64,000 nt of DNA from Alloboseaceae bacterium BT-24-1 (GCA_025846845.1 JAOYTL010000012.1:221268-285267); one strand, 5' to 3'. Shown: positions 49,230 to 58,583, counted from the stretch's first letter. Notes: generated from the letters alone by a model not told the origin. Made by a program: numbers and translations.

Positions 49230-50711
49230 TCACCTGTCGAGCGGGAAGATCGGCCGGCGCGCGCGTCGATACGGCAGCTTGCTCAGATCAGGCGTGCAGA
49301 GCGCCCCGCTGTCGCAGACGATCACCTTGCCGGCGATCGGCTCGAAGGCGGCCCGGAAATGCTGCATCGACTTCAGGCCGACCACGCGCTTGGCGGCCGG
49401 GTCGATGCCGAAGGCGCGGAACTGCTGCAAATCGTTCATCTGGGATCGAAGTGTGGTGACGAGGATTTCGATCCCGCCGACGCGCAGCACTGCGCACGGC
49501 CCCCAGCTGGCATGCAGGCCCCCTAGCATCGGGCCATCGCCGACATAGTCGCCATCGCTGATGCTGACGAGCACGCCTGTAAGCGAAAGCGGGCCGCCGC
49601 CGATCTCCGGATCGACCTTGCCGCCGAGCTTGACCGAGACCGTCGTGCCGGGCTCAGCCTGGCGCAGCTCGGCCGCCGCCTCCGGGTCGACGATCGGGCC
49701 GAAGCAGGCGTCATCGAGGCCAGCGGCGATCATGTCGCGCAGCAATTCGGTTGCGTCGCCATAGCCGCCACCGCCGGGGTTGTCGGCATAGTCGGCGATG
49801 ATCAGCGGCCCCGAACTCCGGACATAGGACGCGGCCTCCGCGACAGCGTCCTCGACCGACAGGAACGGCGTGATCACCTCGAAGCGGCGCTGCCACATAT
49901 CCTCGGCGAGCGCGTCGGCGAAGGCGCGATGGCGCTCGTGATCACCCTGACAGGTGACGAGCACGGTCGGACCGACCTCGGCGATATCGGCATTGCCGAA
50001 GCCGCCATTGACGCTGACGGCAAAGACGTCCGGCTCCTGCTCATAGGCCTTGGCCTTGGCGATGCGCTCGACCATCGGGCCGATATCGGTGCGTCCGCCA
50101 TTGACCTCTTCCAGCATCGGCCGCTCGACGCGCAGCGTCACCGGCCTGATCTCGCCGGCGAGCGTGCGCTGCATGATGCCGGCGGCGAGGCGGCCGGTCT
50201 CGCGGACATCGACATGCGGATAGGTCTTGTAGGAGACGACGATGTCGGCGAGATCGGTCATCTTGCGGGTAACATTGGCGTGCGGATCGAGCGTGATCCC
50301 GATCGGCACGTCCTTGCCGAGCACGGCGCGCAGCCGCTCCAGGAGCTCGCCCTCGCCATCCTCGCAGAACTCGGTGACCATGGCGCCGTGCAGGCCGAGC
50401 AGGACGCCGTCGATCGATCCGGCGTGGGCCTTCGCCGCCTCGACGATCACGCCGGCGATGCGGTCATAAGCGTCGCGCGTCACCGGGCCCGACGGCTGGG
50501 CGGAGGCGCTGATCGCATGGATCACGCGCCAGCCGGCCGGGCGGCCGATATCGAGAAAGCCGGCGATCGACGTGTTGGCCTCCCCGCGCGCCGCGATCGC
50601 GGCCTCGCCCAGGGCGAAGCCGCGATCCTGGAAAGCGGCATAGTCGGCCGGGCAACGGCTGAAGGTGTTGCTCTCATGCGCGAATTCGGCGGTCAGCACG
50701 GTGAAGCTCAT
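49230..50711 (-). CDS. M81-family metallopeptidase (MlrC-like)
   Basis: 493 residues. The family opening FTVLTAEFAHESNTFSR, the zinc-ligand motif LDPHANV (Asp and His, about residues 138-144) and TYPHVDVRETG (His, about 158-168), then the C-terminal domain with ADYADNPGGGGYGDAT and VCDSGALCTPDL, are typical of microcystinase C (MlrC)-like metallopeptidases. These cleave unusual peptides, including linear peptides with D-residues. No signal peptide, so it works in the cytoplasm after peptide import by the co-directional Dpp-type system, 35 bp upstream. Confidence 0.85.
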   Translation of the reverse strand: MSFTVLTAEFAHESNTFSRCPADYAAFQDRGFALGEAAIAARGEANTSIAGFLDIGRPAGWRVIHAISASAQPSGPVTRDAYDRIAGVIVEAAKAHAGSIDGVLLGLHGAMVTEFCEDGEGELLERLRAVLGKDVPIGITLDPHANVTRKMTDLADIVVSYKTYPHVDVRETGRLAAGIMQRTLAGEIRPVTLRVERPMLEEVNGGRTDIGPMVERIAKAKAYEQEPDVFAVSVNGGFGNADIAEVGPTVLVTCQGDHERHRAFADALAEDMWQRRFEVITPFLSVEDAVAEAASYVRSSGPLIIADYADNPGGGGYGDATELLRDMIAAGLDDACFGPIVDPEAAAELRQAEPGTTVSVKLGGKVDPEIGGGPLSLTGVLVSISDGDYVGDGPMLGGLHASWGPCAVLRVGGIEILVTTLRSQMNDLQQFRAFGIDPAAKRVVGLKSMQHFRAAFEPIAGKVIVCDSGALCTPDLSKLPYRRARRPIFPLDR

Positions 50712-50746
50712 GACGTTCCTCTCAGCGAATTCTCGGGCAAGGGTGA

Positions 50747-51592
50747 TCAGCCGTCGCGCAGCGGCCGGCGGATATCGAGGGCCTCGATCAGCGCATCGCC
50801 GAACAGGTTGATGGCGATCACGGTGGTCGCGATGACGAGGCCGGGGAAGATGATGATCCAGGGGGCGATGAAGATCTGGGCCGTGCCAGAGCTCATCATC
50901 GCCCCCCAGGACGGGACCGGCGGCTGGGCGCCGAGGCCGAAGAAACCAAGCGTCGCCTCGAGCACGATGGCGTCGCCCGTCGCCAGCATCCCGGCGACGA
51001 TGACCGGGGTCATCGCGTTCGGCAGGAGATGCAGGAAAAGGATGCGCGCCGGGCTCGCGCCGGCCGTCACCGCGGCGTCGACGAAGAGCTCGCCCCTGAG
51101 CGCCATGACCTGCGCCCGTGTCAATCGGGTGAACTGGGCGAGATAGGCGATGGCGATGGCGATCGCAGTCGAATGCAGCCCCGGCCCGAGGATCGCGATC
51201 AGGATCAGCGCCAGCAGGATCTCGGGGAAGGACCAGGTCAGGTCGACGACAACGGTGACGACGCGGTCGAAGATTCCGCCGAAATAGCCGGCGGCGGCAC
51301 CGAGCGTCGCGCCCGCGAGCATCGAGATTGCGATCGAGAGCACGCTGACGCTGAGCGAGGTGCGGGCGCCCTGGATGATGCGCGAGAGCAGGTCGCGCCC
51401 GAATTCGTCGGTGCCGAGCCAGTGCGCCGCCGAGGGCGGGGTGTTGGCGAGGCTGAGCTTCTGGGCCGCATAGTCATAAGGCGCGATCCAGGGCGCGAAG
51501 AGCGCGCAGAAGACGAGCGCGACCAGGAACAGGGCGCAGAGCGCGCCGCGCGGCGAACGCGCCAGGCGGGCGGCGAGCGAAGAGCGGCTCAT
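50747..51592 (-). CDS. Peptide ABC transporter permease (DppC type)
   Basis: 281 residues with six membrane segments. N-terminal RLARSPRGALCALFLVALVFCALFAPWIAPYD, the LGTDEFGRDLLSRIIQGARTSL motif (about residues 65-86) and FVDAAVTAGASPARILFLHLLPNAMTPV EAA loop identify DppC/OppC. Start at 51592 overlaps the DppB-like stop (ATGA). A longer frame upstream is out-of-phase reading of that gene. Confidence 0.88.
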   Translation of the reverse strand: MSRSSLAARLARSPRGALCALFLVALVFCALFAPWIAPYDYAAQKLSLANTPPSAAHWLGTDEFGRDLLSRIIQGARTSLSVSVLSIAISMLAGATLGAAAGYFGGIFDRVVTVVVDLTWSFPEILLALILIAILGPGLHSTAIAIAIAYLAQFTRLTRAQVMALRGELFVDAAVTAGASPARILFLHLLPNAMTPVIVAGMLATGDAIVLEATLGFFGLGAQPPVPSWGAMMSSGTAQIFIAPWIIIFPGLVIATTVIAINLFGDALIEALDIRRPLRDG

Positions 51593-52521
51593 CTTGCCCC
51601 CATGGTTTCGCGCAGGCGCGGGTCGAGCGCCGCCTGGGCGAGGTCGCCAAGAAGCGTGCCGAGCATGACAGCGATGGCGAGCATGAGCAGGCAGCCCTGC
51701 ACGAGCGGGTAGTCGCGCTGGCCGAGCGCCGTGATCAGCAGAGAGCCGAGCCCCGGCCGGGCGAAGACGTATTCGACGGTGACTGCCCCACCGAGGATCC
51801 AGCCGATGCGCAGGCCGAGGATGGTCATCACCGGCAGCAGCGCCTGCTGCAGGACGTGGCGGAGCTGGATGCGCCAGAAGGACAGGCCCTTGGCCTGGAG
51901 CACGCGGACGAAATCGCGCCCGGCGATCTCGATCATGGCGGCGCGGGTGACGCGGGCGATCAGCGCCGTGCCGCCGATGCCGATCGTCAGGGCCGGCAGC
52001 ACGAGCGCGTCCCAGCTGCGCGCGCCCGAGACCGGGAACCATTCGAACTGCACGGCAAAGGCGAGGATCATCAGCAGCGCCAGCCAGAAGCTCGGCAGCG
52101 TCGAGCCGAGCAGGATGAAACCCATCACCACCCGGTCGAACAGGCTGTCGCGAAAGGAGGCTGCGAGCACGCCGGTGACGATCCCGACCGTGGTGGAGAA
52201 GACCAGCGCCGCGCCGCCGAGTGCGAGGCTGTGCGGCAGGTTCTCCGCGATCAACCGCGCCACCGGCTGGCGCATCACGATGGCGTCGCCGAGATCGCCG
52301 CCGGCGACCTTGGCGAGCCAGCGCCCGTATTGAACCAGCAACGGCTGGTCGAGGCCGTAGCGGGCGATCATCTGCGCCTGCTGCTCGGGCGATGAGCCGA
52401 CCTGGATCAGATGCTCCAGCGGATCGCCCGGCACGAGGTGGACGATCATGAAGATCACCAGCGAGACGGCGAGGAAAACCGGCACGAGCATGGCGAGCCG
52501 CCGGATCGCGAAGCGCAGCAA
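51589..52521 (-). CDS. Peptide ABC transporter permease (DppB type)
   Basis: 310 residues. FAIRRLAMLVPVFLAVSLVIFMIVHLVPGDP at the N-terminus and the EAA region DFVRVLQAKGLSFWRIQLRHVLQQALLPV (about residues 195-225) are canonical DppB/OppB. Lies 30 bp after the binding-protein gene. The DppD/DppF ATPases are not in the window. Confidence 0.88.
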   Translation of the reverse strand: MLRFAIRRLAMLVPVFLAVSLVIFMIVHLVPGDPLEHLIQVGSSPEQQAQMIARYGLDQPLLVQYGRWLAKVAGGDLGDAIVMRQPVARLIAENLPHSLALGGAALVFSTTVGIVTGVLAASFRDSLFDRVVMGFILLGSTLPSFWLALLMILAFAVQFEWFPVSGARSWDALVLPALTIGIGGTALIARVTRAAMIEIAGRDFVRVLQAKGLSFWRIQLRHVLQQALLPVMTILGLRIGWILGGAVTVEYVFARPGLGSLLITALGQRDYPLVQGCLLMLAIAVMLGTLLGDLAQAALDPRLRETMGAR

Positions 52522-52551
52522 GGGCCCCTCCCGGGTGCGTACGTGAAGCGC

Positions 52552-54120
52552 TCAGTTCGCCGGCGCGATGTCCAGCATCGTCGAGCTATAGAGCCCCATG
52601 CCGCGGATCTTGTCGGGCATCGCGATGCGCTTGCCGTAGGCGAGGCTTTGCACCGGCTGGTAGATCGGCGCGAACGGGTACTGCGACAGCACGTACTCAT
52701 GATACCGGGTGAAGTTCGCGACCCGTTCGTCCCAGGTCTTCGACTTGTTCATGGCGATGTCGTTCAGGCGCTCGGCCTCGGGATCGTTGAACATCGAGAC
52801 GTTCGGATAGCCGGCCCGCTTGGCGGCGAAGAACCAGTCGACGATGTCGGCATTGGTCCACTGATAGGCGCGGATCGCGAGCTGGTGGTCGGTCTTCTTG
52901 CGGTATTGCGCATTGATCGAGCCGGCATCGATGATGCTGATCTCGGCCTGCATGCCGACCGCCTTGAGCTGGGCCTGGACGATCTCGACGAGGCGCTTGA
53001 ACTCGGTGCCGTTCTGGGTCCAGAGCTTGACCGTAAGGCGCTTGCCGTCCTTGACGCGGATGCCGTCCGGCCCCGGCTTCCAGCCGGCTTCCTCGAAGAG
53101 CTTCTTCGCGCGCTCGGGATCGTAGGCGATCCTGAATTTCGGCTCGACCTGCGCCTCCTTCAGCGAGGAGATCAGGAAAGTGTCCGCTACAGCGCCGTTG
53201 CCGCCATAGAGGCTGGCGAGGATTTCCTTCTGGTTGACGGCGAAGGCGGTGGCCTCACGGACCTTGATGTCGGTGAAGGGTTCGACGCTGGTGTTGATCG
53301 GCATGTAGACCAGCTCGTTGCCAGGGAAGGTCACGAGTTTCACCGCCTTGTCGGCCTGGATGCGCGGCAGGAAGTCGGTCGGGACATTGACCAGCAGGTC
53401 GGCGCCGCCGGTCTTCAGTTCGAGATAGGCCGTTGATTCCTCGCCGATCTCGCGGAAGGTCAGCTTCTTGAACTTGGCCGGGCCCTGGTTCGTCGAAAGG
53501 CCTGCGGCCCAGGCATAGTCGTCATTGCGCACCAGCACGGTCTGCTGGCCGACGCTGAACTGCTGCATCCTGTAGGGACCGGTGCCGATCGCCTCGGTCA
53601 CGCCGAACTTGTCGCCGAGCGCCTCATAGGCCTTGGGCTCGGGGATGCACATGAAGGAGCTGGCGAGATTGAACAGCAGGTTCGGGTCGGGATGCTTCAT
53701 GTGGAAGCGCACCGTCAAATCGTCGACGGCCTCGACCCGCTCGATCGCCTCGACGGTGAAGGCGTTCTCGCTGCCCTTGAACTGCGGCACCCACCAGGCG
53801 ACGGTCTTCGCGTTGAACGGCTCGCCATTGTGGAACTTCACGCCGGGCTTCAGCTTGAAGGTCCATTGCATGCCGTCGGGGCTCGCTTCCCACGAGCTCG
53901 CAAGCTGGCCGTGGAAACTCTGGTCGGCGTCCTGTACCACGAGCCGGTCGAAGATCAGCGTGGTCGCCGTGTTGAGCTTGGTCGCCTTGATCGGATTATA
54001 GGTCGGCGCGCCGACGAGGCGCGCGGTCATCACGAACGTCGCCTCCTGCGCGAGCGCCGTCGTCGCGGCCAGGGCCGTAAGGCCCAGCGCCAACATGCTC
54101 CCCTTCAACATTGTCTTCAT
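52552..54120 (-). CDS. Peptide ABC transporter substrate-binding protein (DppA type)
   Basis: 522 residues. A signal peptide (residues 1-26, ALGLTALAATTALAQEA) precedes a family-5 solute-binding protein: SWEASPDGMQWTFKLKPGVKFHNGEPFNA, YRMQQFSVGQQTVLVRNDDY and PFAPIYQPVQSLAYGKRI are visible. Start at 54120 has GGGGAAGCGAG upstream. It is downstream of an RpiR regulator on the same strand and probably binds short peptides or opines. Confidence 0.87.
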   Translation of the reverse strand: MKTMLKGSMLALGLTALAATTALAQEATFVMTARLVGAPTYNPIKATKLNTATTLIFDRLVVQDADQSFHGQLASSWEASPDGMQWTFKLKPGVKFHNGEPFNAKTVAWWVPQFKGSENAFTVEAIERVEAVDDLTVRFHMKHPDPNLLFNLASSFMCIPEPKAYEALGDKFGVTEAIGTGPYRMQQFSVGQQTVLVRNDDYAWAAGLSTNQGPAKFKKLTFREIGEESTAYLELKTGGADLLVNVPTDFLPRIQADKAVKLVTFPGNELVYMPINTSVEPFTDIKVREATAFAVNQKEILASLYGGNGAVADTFLISSLKEAQVEPKFRIAYDPERAKKLFEEAGWKPGPDGIRVKDGKRLTVKLWTQNGTEFKRLVEIVQAQLKAVGMQAEISIIDAGSINAQYRKKTDHQLAIRAYQWTNADIVDWFFAAKRAGYPNVSMFNDPEAERLNDIAMNKSKTWDERVANFTRYHEYVLSQYPFAPIYQPVQSLAYGKRIAMPDKIRGMGLYSSTMLDIAPAN

Positions 54121-54166
54121 CTCGCTTCCCCTTTTGTTTTGAGATGTTGCCAAGGCTTGGATTGGC

Positions 54167-55045
54167 TCAGCCCAGTGGCCCGGGGCCGCCTCCGACATGG
54201 CCGGTGAAGCGGCCATAGAGCTCCGCCATCCGGTTCAGGCGCGCTTCGACCTGCGGGCCGAGCTCGACGAAGACCGCATTGATCAGGAGGTTGCTGAGGC
54301 TCGCCATCTGGGCGGTCGAGTCCCAGAACAGGTTGAATTCGGTCGAGACGACCAGAACCTCGTCGACCAACCCCCGCCCCCAGTCGCAGAACGCGTCGGT
54401 GACGAGAGTGGTCGGGATACCGGCGTCCTTCGCCTGCCGGGCCAGGAGCTTGGCCATGCGCGAATAGCGGCGCGCCTCGAAGATCACGAGGCAGCGCCCG
54501 GCTTCGCCCGAGAGCAGGAGCTCGGAAAAGTTGCCGGCGGCGAGATCGACCAGATGCACCCCGTCGCGAAGGTACTGGAGCTGGTTGGCGAGGTATTGCG
54601 CGAGGCCGCGCTCGGTCTGGAAGCCGGTGACATAGACCGAGGACGCGCTCGCCAGCCGGCGCGCCACGCGCTTCCACTCCTCGCTCTGGGCGAGTTCGTA
54701 GAGCCGGACGAGGCCGGCGATCTCGAGCTGGAGGCTGCGCGCCAGCTGGTCGTCGCCGGCGAGGCTGCGCTGCTGGAAATCGCGCAGCCGGTCGCTGATC
54801 AGCCAGGGCCTGTCGCCGATCTCCTCGGCGAGGCTGCCCTTCAGGTCTTTCAGGCTCTTGTAGCCGAGCGTGCGGCAGAAGCGCCCGACCGTCGGCTCGC
54901 TGACCGAGACCTTCTCGGCCAGGCTCGCCGCCGTCTCGAAGGGCAGGCTCGGCAGCTGCGCCAGCATGTAGCTCGCCAGCGTCTTGTCGGCCTTGGAGCC
55001 GGAAGCGAGGCAGGCCTGCAATCTCTGGCGAAGGGTCTGGGACAT
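54167..55045 (-). CDS. RpiR-family regulator (HTH plus SIS domain)
   Basis: 292 residues from ATG 55045 (AGGGAGCC upstream). The HTH (about residues 25-85) contains FETAASLAEKVSVSEPTVGRFCRTLGYKSLKDLK. The SIS domain (about 120-270) has SVYVTGFQTERGLAQYLANQL and CLVIFEARRYSRMAKLLARQAKDAG. First gene of the peptide-import operon and divergent from the DadA-like oxidase; a perfect palindrome lies between (55071-55084). Other RpiR proteins linked to peptide or opine genes are known. Confidence 0.87.
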   Translation of the reverse strand: MSQTLRQRLQACLASGSKADKTLASYMLAQLPSLPFETAASLAEKVSVSEPTVGRFCRTLGYKSLKDLKGSLAEEIGDRPWLISDRLRDFQQRSLAGDDQLARSLQLEIAGLVRLYELAQSEEWKRVARRLASASSVYVTGFQTERGLAQYLANQLQYLRDGVHLVDLAAGNFSELLLSGEAGRCLVIFEARRYSRMAKLLARQAKDAGIPTTLVTDAFCDWGRGLVDEVLVVSTEFNLFWDSTAQMASLSNLLINAVFVELGPQVEARLNRMAELYGRFTGHVGGGPGPLG

Positions 55046-55070
55046 GGAGGCTCCCTGTAGCGGCATCATC

Positions 55071-55084
55071 AAGAAATTTTTCTT
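55071..55084. promoter_or_regulatory. Candidate RpiR operator
   Basis: Perfect palindrome AAGAAA-TT-TTTCTT in the 142-bp region between the divergent rpiR-type and DadA-like genes. A related partial copy (TATTTTCTT) lies at 55106-55114. RpiR proteins often recognise GAAA-type inverted repeats. Confidence 0.5.
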
Positions 55085-55187
55085 TCACGGTGTCAAAGGA
55101 TTTTTATTTTCTTGCAAATTACTGTGCGATGGGGCTCGCTGGCGGCGTGCTCGCTGCGAGCCTTTTGGAGACGGGCTTGGCCAGGCG

Positions 55188-56444
55188 ATGACGAGCGCAG
55201 GACGACAGGTCGATGTGATCGTGCTCGGGGCCGGCATCGTCGGCGTCAGCGTCGCGCTGCATCTGCAGGAGCGTGGTCGCAGCGTCCTCTTGGTCGATCG
55301 CGGCGAGCCCGGGGCCGAGACCAGCCATGGCAATGCCGGGCTGATCGAGCGCTCCTCGGTCGTTCCCTACGCTTTCCCGCGCGATCTCCCGACGCTTGCC
55401 GCTTTCGCCTCGAACCGCTCGATCGCCGTGCGCTATCGACTTGGCGCATTGCTGCGGATGGCGCCCTGGCTGGCGCAGTACTGGTGGAACTCGGCTCCCG
55501 ATCGGCTCGACAGATCGGGGCGCGCCATCCTGCCGCTGATCGAGCGCTGCATCGACGAGCATCGGCACTGGGCGAAGGCGGCCGGGACCGAAGCGCTGAT
55601 GCGCGGCGAGGGCTGGATCGAGCTTTACCGCAGCCGCCGCGGTCTTCAGCGAGCGGTGGAGGCCGCGCAGGAACTCGCGGCCCACGGCCTCGCCTACGAC
55701 CTTCTCGACGAGGCGACGCTTCGGGAACGTGAGCCGGGCGTGCTGCCGGGTGCGATCGCCGGCGCCGTGCATTGGCGCGACCCGGTCACTGTCAGCGATC
55801 CAGGCGCGGTGACGCGCGCCTATGCCGCCCTTTTCACTGCCCGCGGAGGCCGGCTGCTGCGCGCGGATGCGGACTCATTACAACACGACGACGCGGGATG
55901 GCGACTATCGGTCGATGCCGAGGAATGGCACGCACCCGAGGCCGTCGTCGCCCTGGGACCGTGGTCGAACGATCTGTGCAAGCGGCTCGGCTATCGCTTT
56001 CCGCTCAGCTTCAAGCGCGGCTATCATATGCACTATGCGGTAGCCGATGGAGCGGTGCCGCAACACCCCCTTTGCGACGTGCAGGCGGGCTTCGTGCTCA
56101 GCTGGATGCAGCGCGGCATTCGCCTGACCACCGGCATCGAGCTCGCCGGTCGCGATGAGCCGTCGGATTCCTGGCAGCTCGACCAGGCGGAACAGGTCGC
56201 GCGGCAGATCATGCCGCTCGGCCAACGTCTCGATGCCGAACCCTGGCGTGGTGCACGCCCTTGCCTGCCCGACATGCTGCCGATCATCGGCCAGGCACCT
56301 CGGCATCGCAGCCTGTGGTTTGCATTCGGCCACGCCCATCACGGCTTCACCCTGGGTCCAGTCACCGGGCGGCTTCTGGCGGATGCCATGACCGGTGCGC
56401 CGACCTTCTGCGATCTGAAGCCATTCGCCGCCGACCGCTTCTAG
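55188..56444 (+). CDS. FAD-dependent oxidoreductase, DadA-like (D-amino acid dehydrogenase family)
   Basis: 418 residues from ATG 55188. The FAD-binding motif VIVLGAGIVGVSVALHLQERG (about residues 9-29) and LLVDRGEPGAETSHGNAG are standard for the DAO/DadA family. C-terminal PWRGARPCLPDMLPIIGQAP and FAFGHAHHGFTLGPVTGRLLAD (about 375-396) are DadA hallmarks. Likely oxidises D-amino acids or N-substituted amino acids to keto acids. Its placement opposite a peptide importer with an MlrC-like peptidase suggests use of D-residues released from imported peptides. Confidence 0.87.
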   Translation: MTSAGRQVDVIVLGAGIVGVSVALHLQERGRSVLLVDRGEPGAETSHGNAGLIERSSVVPYAFPRDLPTLAAFASNRSIAVRYRLGALLRMAPWLAQYWWNSAPDRLDRSGRAILPLIERCIDEHRHWAKAAGTEALMRGEGWIELYRSRRGLQRAVEAAQELAAHGLAYDLLDEATLREREPGVLPGAIAGAVHWRDPVTVSDPGAVTRAYAALFTARGGRLLRADADSLQHDDAGWRLSVDAEEWHAPEAVVALGPWSNDLCKRLGYRFPLSFKRGYHMHYAVADGAVPQHPLCDVQAGFVLSWMQRGIRLTTGIELAGRDEPSDSWQLDQAEQVARQIMPLGQRLDAEPWRGARPCLPDMLPIIGQAPRHRSLWFAFGHAHHGFTLGPVTGRLLADAMTGAPTFCDLKPFAADRF

Positions 56445-56962
56445 TTCAGCCCCGGCACGATGTTGAGTTCGGACAGAACCGTCAGCACGGATCTGTCTCA
56501 AATGCCGGATTACAGCGCATTCTCGAGCGAACGGGCGTGTCTGCCTTCGGGCGTGATCCCAATATCCGCTGTTGGCGCATCGCGTCGACGCGACGAGCTA
56601 TCGATGATGCCTTCAAACTCGTTGACGACATGCTCACGCCAGTGGTCCGTCGCGAGCCTGCCATTCGCCATTGTCCCGCACGGCAAGGCAATCGACCATG
56701 GTCACGGTCGCCTGGCTCGTTCCGGCGATCTCGTGGAAAGTCCATGCCGTTGCAAAAGAACCGGAGACATCGCTCTTCGACACAGACATCCAGCGCCGGA
56801 CTGACAGCTGCCCCGGAACGAGAGGCAGAAATTCCGAGCGATCGACTGTGTCCCGCGCCTGCGGCCCCGACGAACAATCGCTACAGTTGGGGCAAATGTT
56901 GGGGCGGAAGTCGCCAGCTGACTTTAAAATCTATATTCATGAGCAAATTAGCTCAGAATGAG
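56445..56962. other. Intergenic stretch upstream of tRNA 3' end, no intact gene seen
   Basis: About 520 bp between the DadA-like gene and the 3' end of tRNA-Ser. Several frames of 90-130 codons exist on both strands, but none shows a recognisable family pattern or a start with a convincing ribosome site. The side next to a tRNA 3' end is where integrated elements usually lie, so decayed mobile DNA is possible. No direct repeat of the tRNA 3' end was seen in the window. Confidence 0.4.
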
Positions 56963-57053
56963 TGGCGGAGACGGAGGGATTCGAACCCTCGATACCCTTG
57001 TGGGGTATGCTCATTTAGCAAACGAGTGCCTTCAGCCTCTCGGCCACGTCTCC
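56963..57053 (-). tRNA. tRNA-Ser (anticodon GCU)
   Basis: On the minus strand GGAGACG at the 5' end pairs with CGTCTCC near the 3' end, followed by discriminator G and encoded CCA. The anticodon loop is TTTGCTAAA (anticodon GCT), flanked by CTCG/TGAG. A long variable arm (CATACCCCACAAGGGTATC) marks a class II serine tRNA, and the T loop GGTTCGAATCC is standard. Length is 91 nt including CCA. It reads AGC and AGU codons. Confidence 0.95.
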
Positions 57054-57148
57054 GTTGGAAGGCTCTATGCCCGATCGCGACCCGCTTTGACAAGTCATCA
57101 GAATACGCGATCGACAGGCATCGGGAAGATCGCCCCGATCAGGCCGCT

Positions 57149-57343
57149 TCAATGGCCGCGGGCGCGGTCGATGCGCTCGATCCAGGCCATGGCTTCGCCC
57201 AGCGTCGGAAAGACCGGCCCCGGCATCCGCGCATCCTCGGCCTCGTTCAGGCCGAAGCGGATGCCATAGCCGTCCGCTTCCCGCCGAATCGCGATCAGGG
57301 ATGGCTTGGCGAGGACTTGCGTGGCGGGTTCGGCGGTTGGCAT
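57149..57343 (-). CDS. Small hypothetical protein
   Basis: 64 residues from ATG 57343, which has GGGAATT upstream. It contains IAIRREADGYGIRFGLNEAED and a C-terminal amphipathic helix (LGEAMAWIERIDRARGH), suggesting a compact alpha/beta fold of the type seen in small DUF proteins. No signal peptide or membrane segment. I do not recognise the family. A longer frame from 57433 would overlap the terminator at 57416-57445 and is less likely. Confidence 0.6.
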   Translation of the reverse strand: MPTAEPATQVLAKPSLIAIRREADGYGIRFGLNEAEDARMPGPVFPTLGEAMAWIERIDRARGH

Positions 57344-57415
57344 GGGCAATTCCCGTTCGATCGCCGGACTGAACGGCCCAGCGCCTGAACGGTTCCCGAA
57401 CGGCGCGTTCATACG

Positions 57416-57445
57416 AAAAAGGGCCCGCGGCACGCCGCAGGCCCC
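57416..57445 (-). terminator. Rho-independent terminator of the binding-protein gene at 57471
   Basis: On the minus strand an 11-bp stem (one G-T pair) is followed directly by five T; on the plus strand the arms are 57421-57431 and 57434-57444 with the A-run at 57416-57420. It lies 26 bp after the stop of the LIV-type binding-protein gene. Confidence 0.85.
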
Positions 57446-57470
57446 TTCCCTTCCGTCCGATGCAGCCTTG

Positions 57471-58583
57471 TCAGTCGGCCGCGACGATCTTGCCGGCTTC
57501 CCACTTGTACATCGAGAAGCTCGGCGAGCTCAGATCGCCGGTCTTGCCATAGGTCAGCGTGCCGATCGCGGTCTTGACCTCGAGACCGGCCTTCAGCGCC
57601 TTGGCGACCGCATCGGCCTTGGCGTCCTTGCCGGCCTTCTCGATGCCGGCCTTGAGCACCTCGACGGCGGCATAGGCGTTGAGCGTGAAGGCCTCGGGCG
57701 GGATGCCCTTTTCCTTGAGCACGGCCACGGCCTCGGCCGAGGCCGGGTTCTTCAGCGCGTCGGTCGCGTTGGTGAAGAGCGTGCCGGCCGCGGTGTCGCC
57801 GCCGATCGCCCAGAGCTCGGTGTTGGAGAGGCCCTCGCCGCCGATGATCGTCGCCTTGACGCCGGCATCGTGCAGCTGGCGGGCGAGCAGGCCGCCTTCG
57901 GGGTGGTAGCCGCCGAAATAGATCAACTCGGCGCCGCCCGACTTCAGCCGGGTGATCACCGCCGCCAGGTCCTTGTCGCCCGGGTTCAGGGTGAGATAGG
58001 CGACCTCGGTGATGCCGCCGGCATTGATGCCCTTCTTGAAGGAATCGGCGAGGCCTTTGCCATAGGTGCCCTTGTCGTGGACGATGGCGACCTTCTTGGC
58101 CTTGAGGTTCTTCAGGACGTAGTTGGCGGCGACTTCGGCCTGCTGGTCATCGCGGCCGCAGGTGCGGAAGACGTTGCCGAGGCCGCGATTGGTCAGGGCC
58201 GGCGAGGTCGCAGTCGGCGTCACCATCAGGACGCCGCTCTCGGCGAAGACGTCGGAGGCGGCCATGGCGACGCCGGAGGTCACCGGACCGACGACGAAGC
58301 GGACCTTGTCGCCAACCAGGAGGTTGGCGGCCGAGACGCCCTGCTTGGGATCGCCGGCATCGTCGGCGAGTTTGAGGACGACCTTCTCACCGGCGATACC
58401 GCCCTTCTTGTTGATGGCGTCGACGGCGGCCTGGGCGCCGTTCTTGACCTGGTCGCCATAGGCGGCGACGGCGCCGGTCAGCGGCGCGAGCAGGCCGATG
58501 GTGATATCGGCGCGAGCCGGGGCGCCCGCGAACACCGCCGCGGCGAAGGCTGCTCCGATGAGGAATCGGGCTTTGAGCGTCAT
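57471..58583 (-). CDS. Branched-chain amino acid-type ABC substrate-binding protein (LivJ/LivK-like), orphan
   Basis: 370 residues. A signal peptide (residues 1-25, AAFAAAVFAGAPARA) precedes a type I periplasmic fold: ITIGLLAPLTGAVAAYGDQVKNG, VVLKLADDAGDPKQGV, VRFVVGPVTSG and MVTPTATSPALTNRG are hallmarks of LivJ-like leucine/valine binders. The ATG at 58583 was chosen for the signal peptide. It stands alone with its own terminator (57416-57445), so it probably shares a LivHMGF complex encoded elsewhere. Confidence 0.88.
   Translation of the reverse strand: MTLKARFLIGAAFAAAVFAGAPARADITIGLLAPLTGAVAAYGDQVKNGAQAAVDAINKKGGIAGEKVVLKLADDAGDPKQGVSAANLLVGDKVRFVVGPVTSGVAMAASDVFAESGVLMVTPTATSPALTNRGLGNVFRTCGRDDQQAEVAANYVLKNLKAKKVAIVHDKGTYGKGLADSFKKGINAGGITEVAYLTLNPGDKDLAAVITRLKSGGAELIYFGGYHPEGGLLARQLHDAGVKATIIGGEGLSNTELWAIGGDTAAGTLFTNATDALKNPASAEAVAVLKEKGIPPEAFTLNAYAAVEVLKAGIEKAGKDAKADAVAKALKAGLEVKTAIGTLTYGKTGDLSSPSFSMYKWEAGKIVAAD

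Noticed and set aside
56261..57388. 375-codon plus-strand frame across the tRNA
   Set aside because: It overlaps the 3' end of the DadA-like gene and reads through tRNA-Ser; no motifs.
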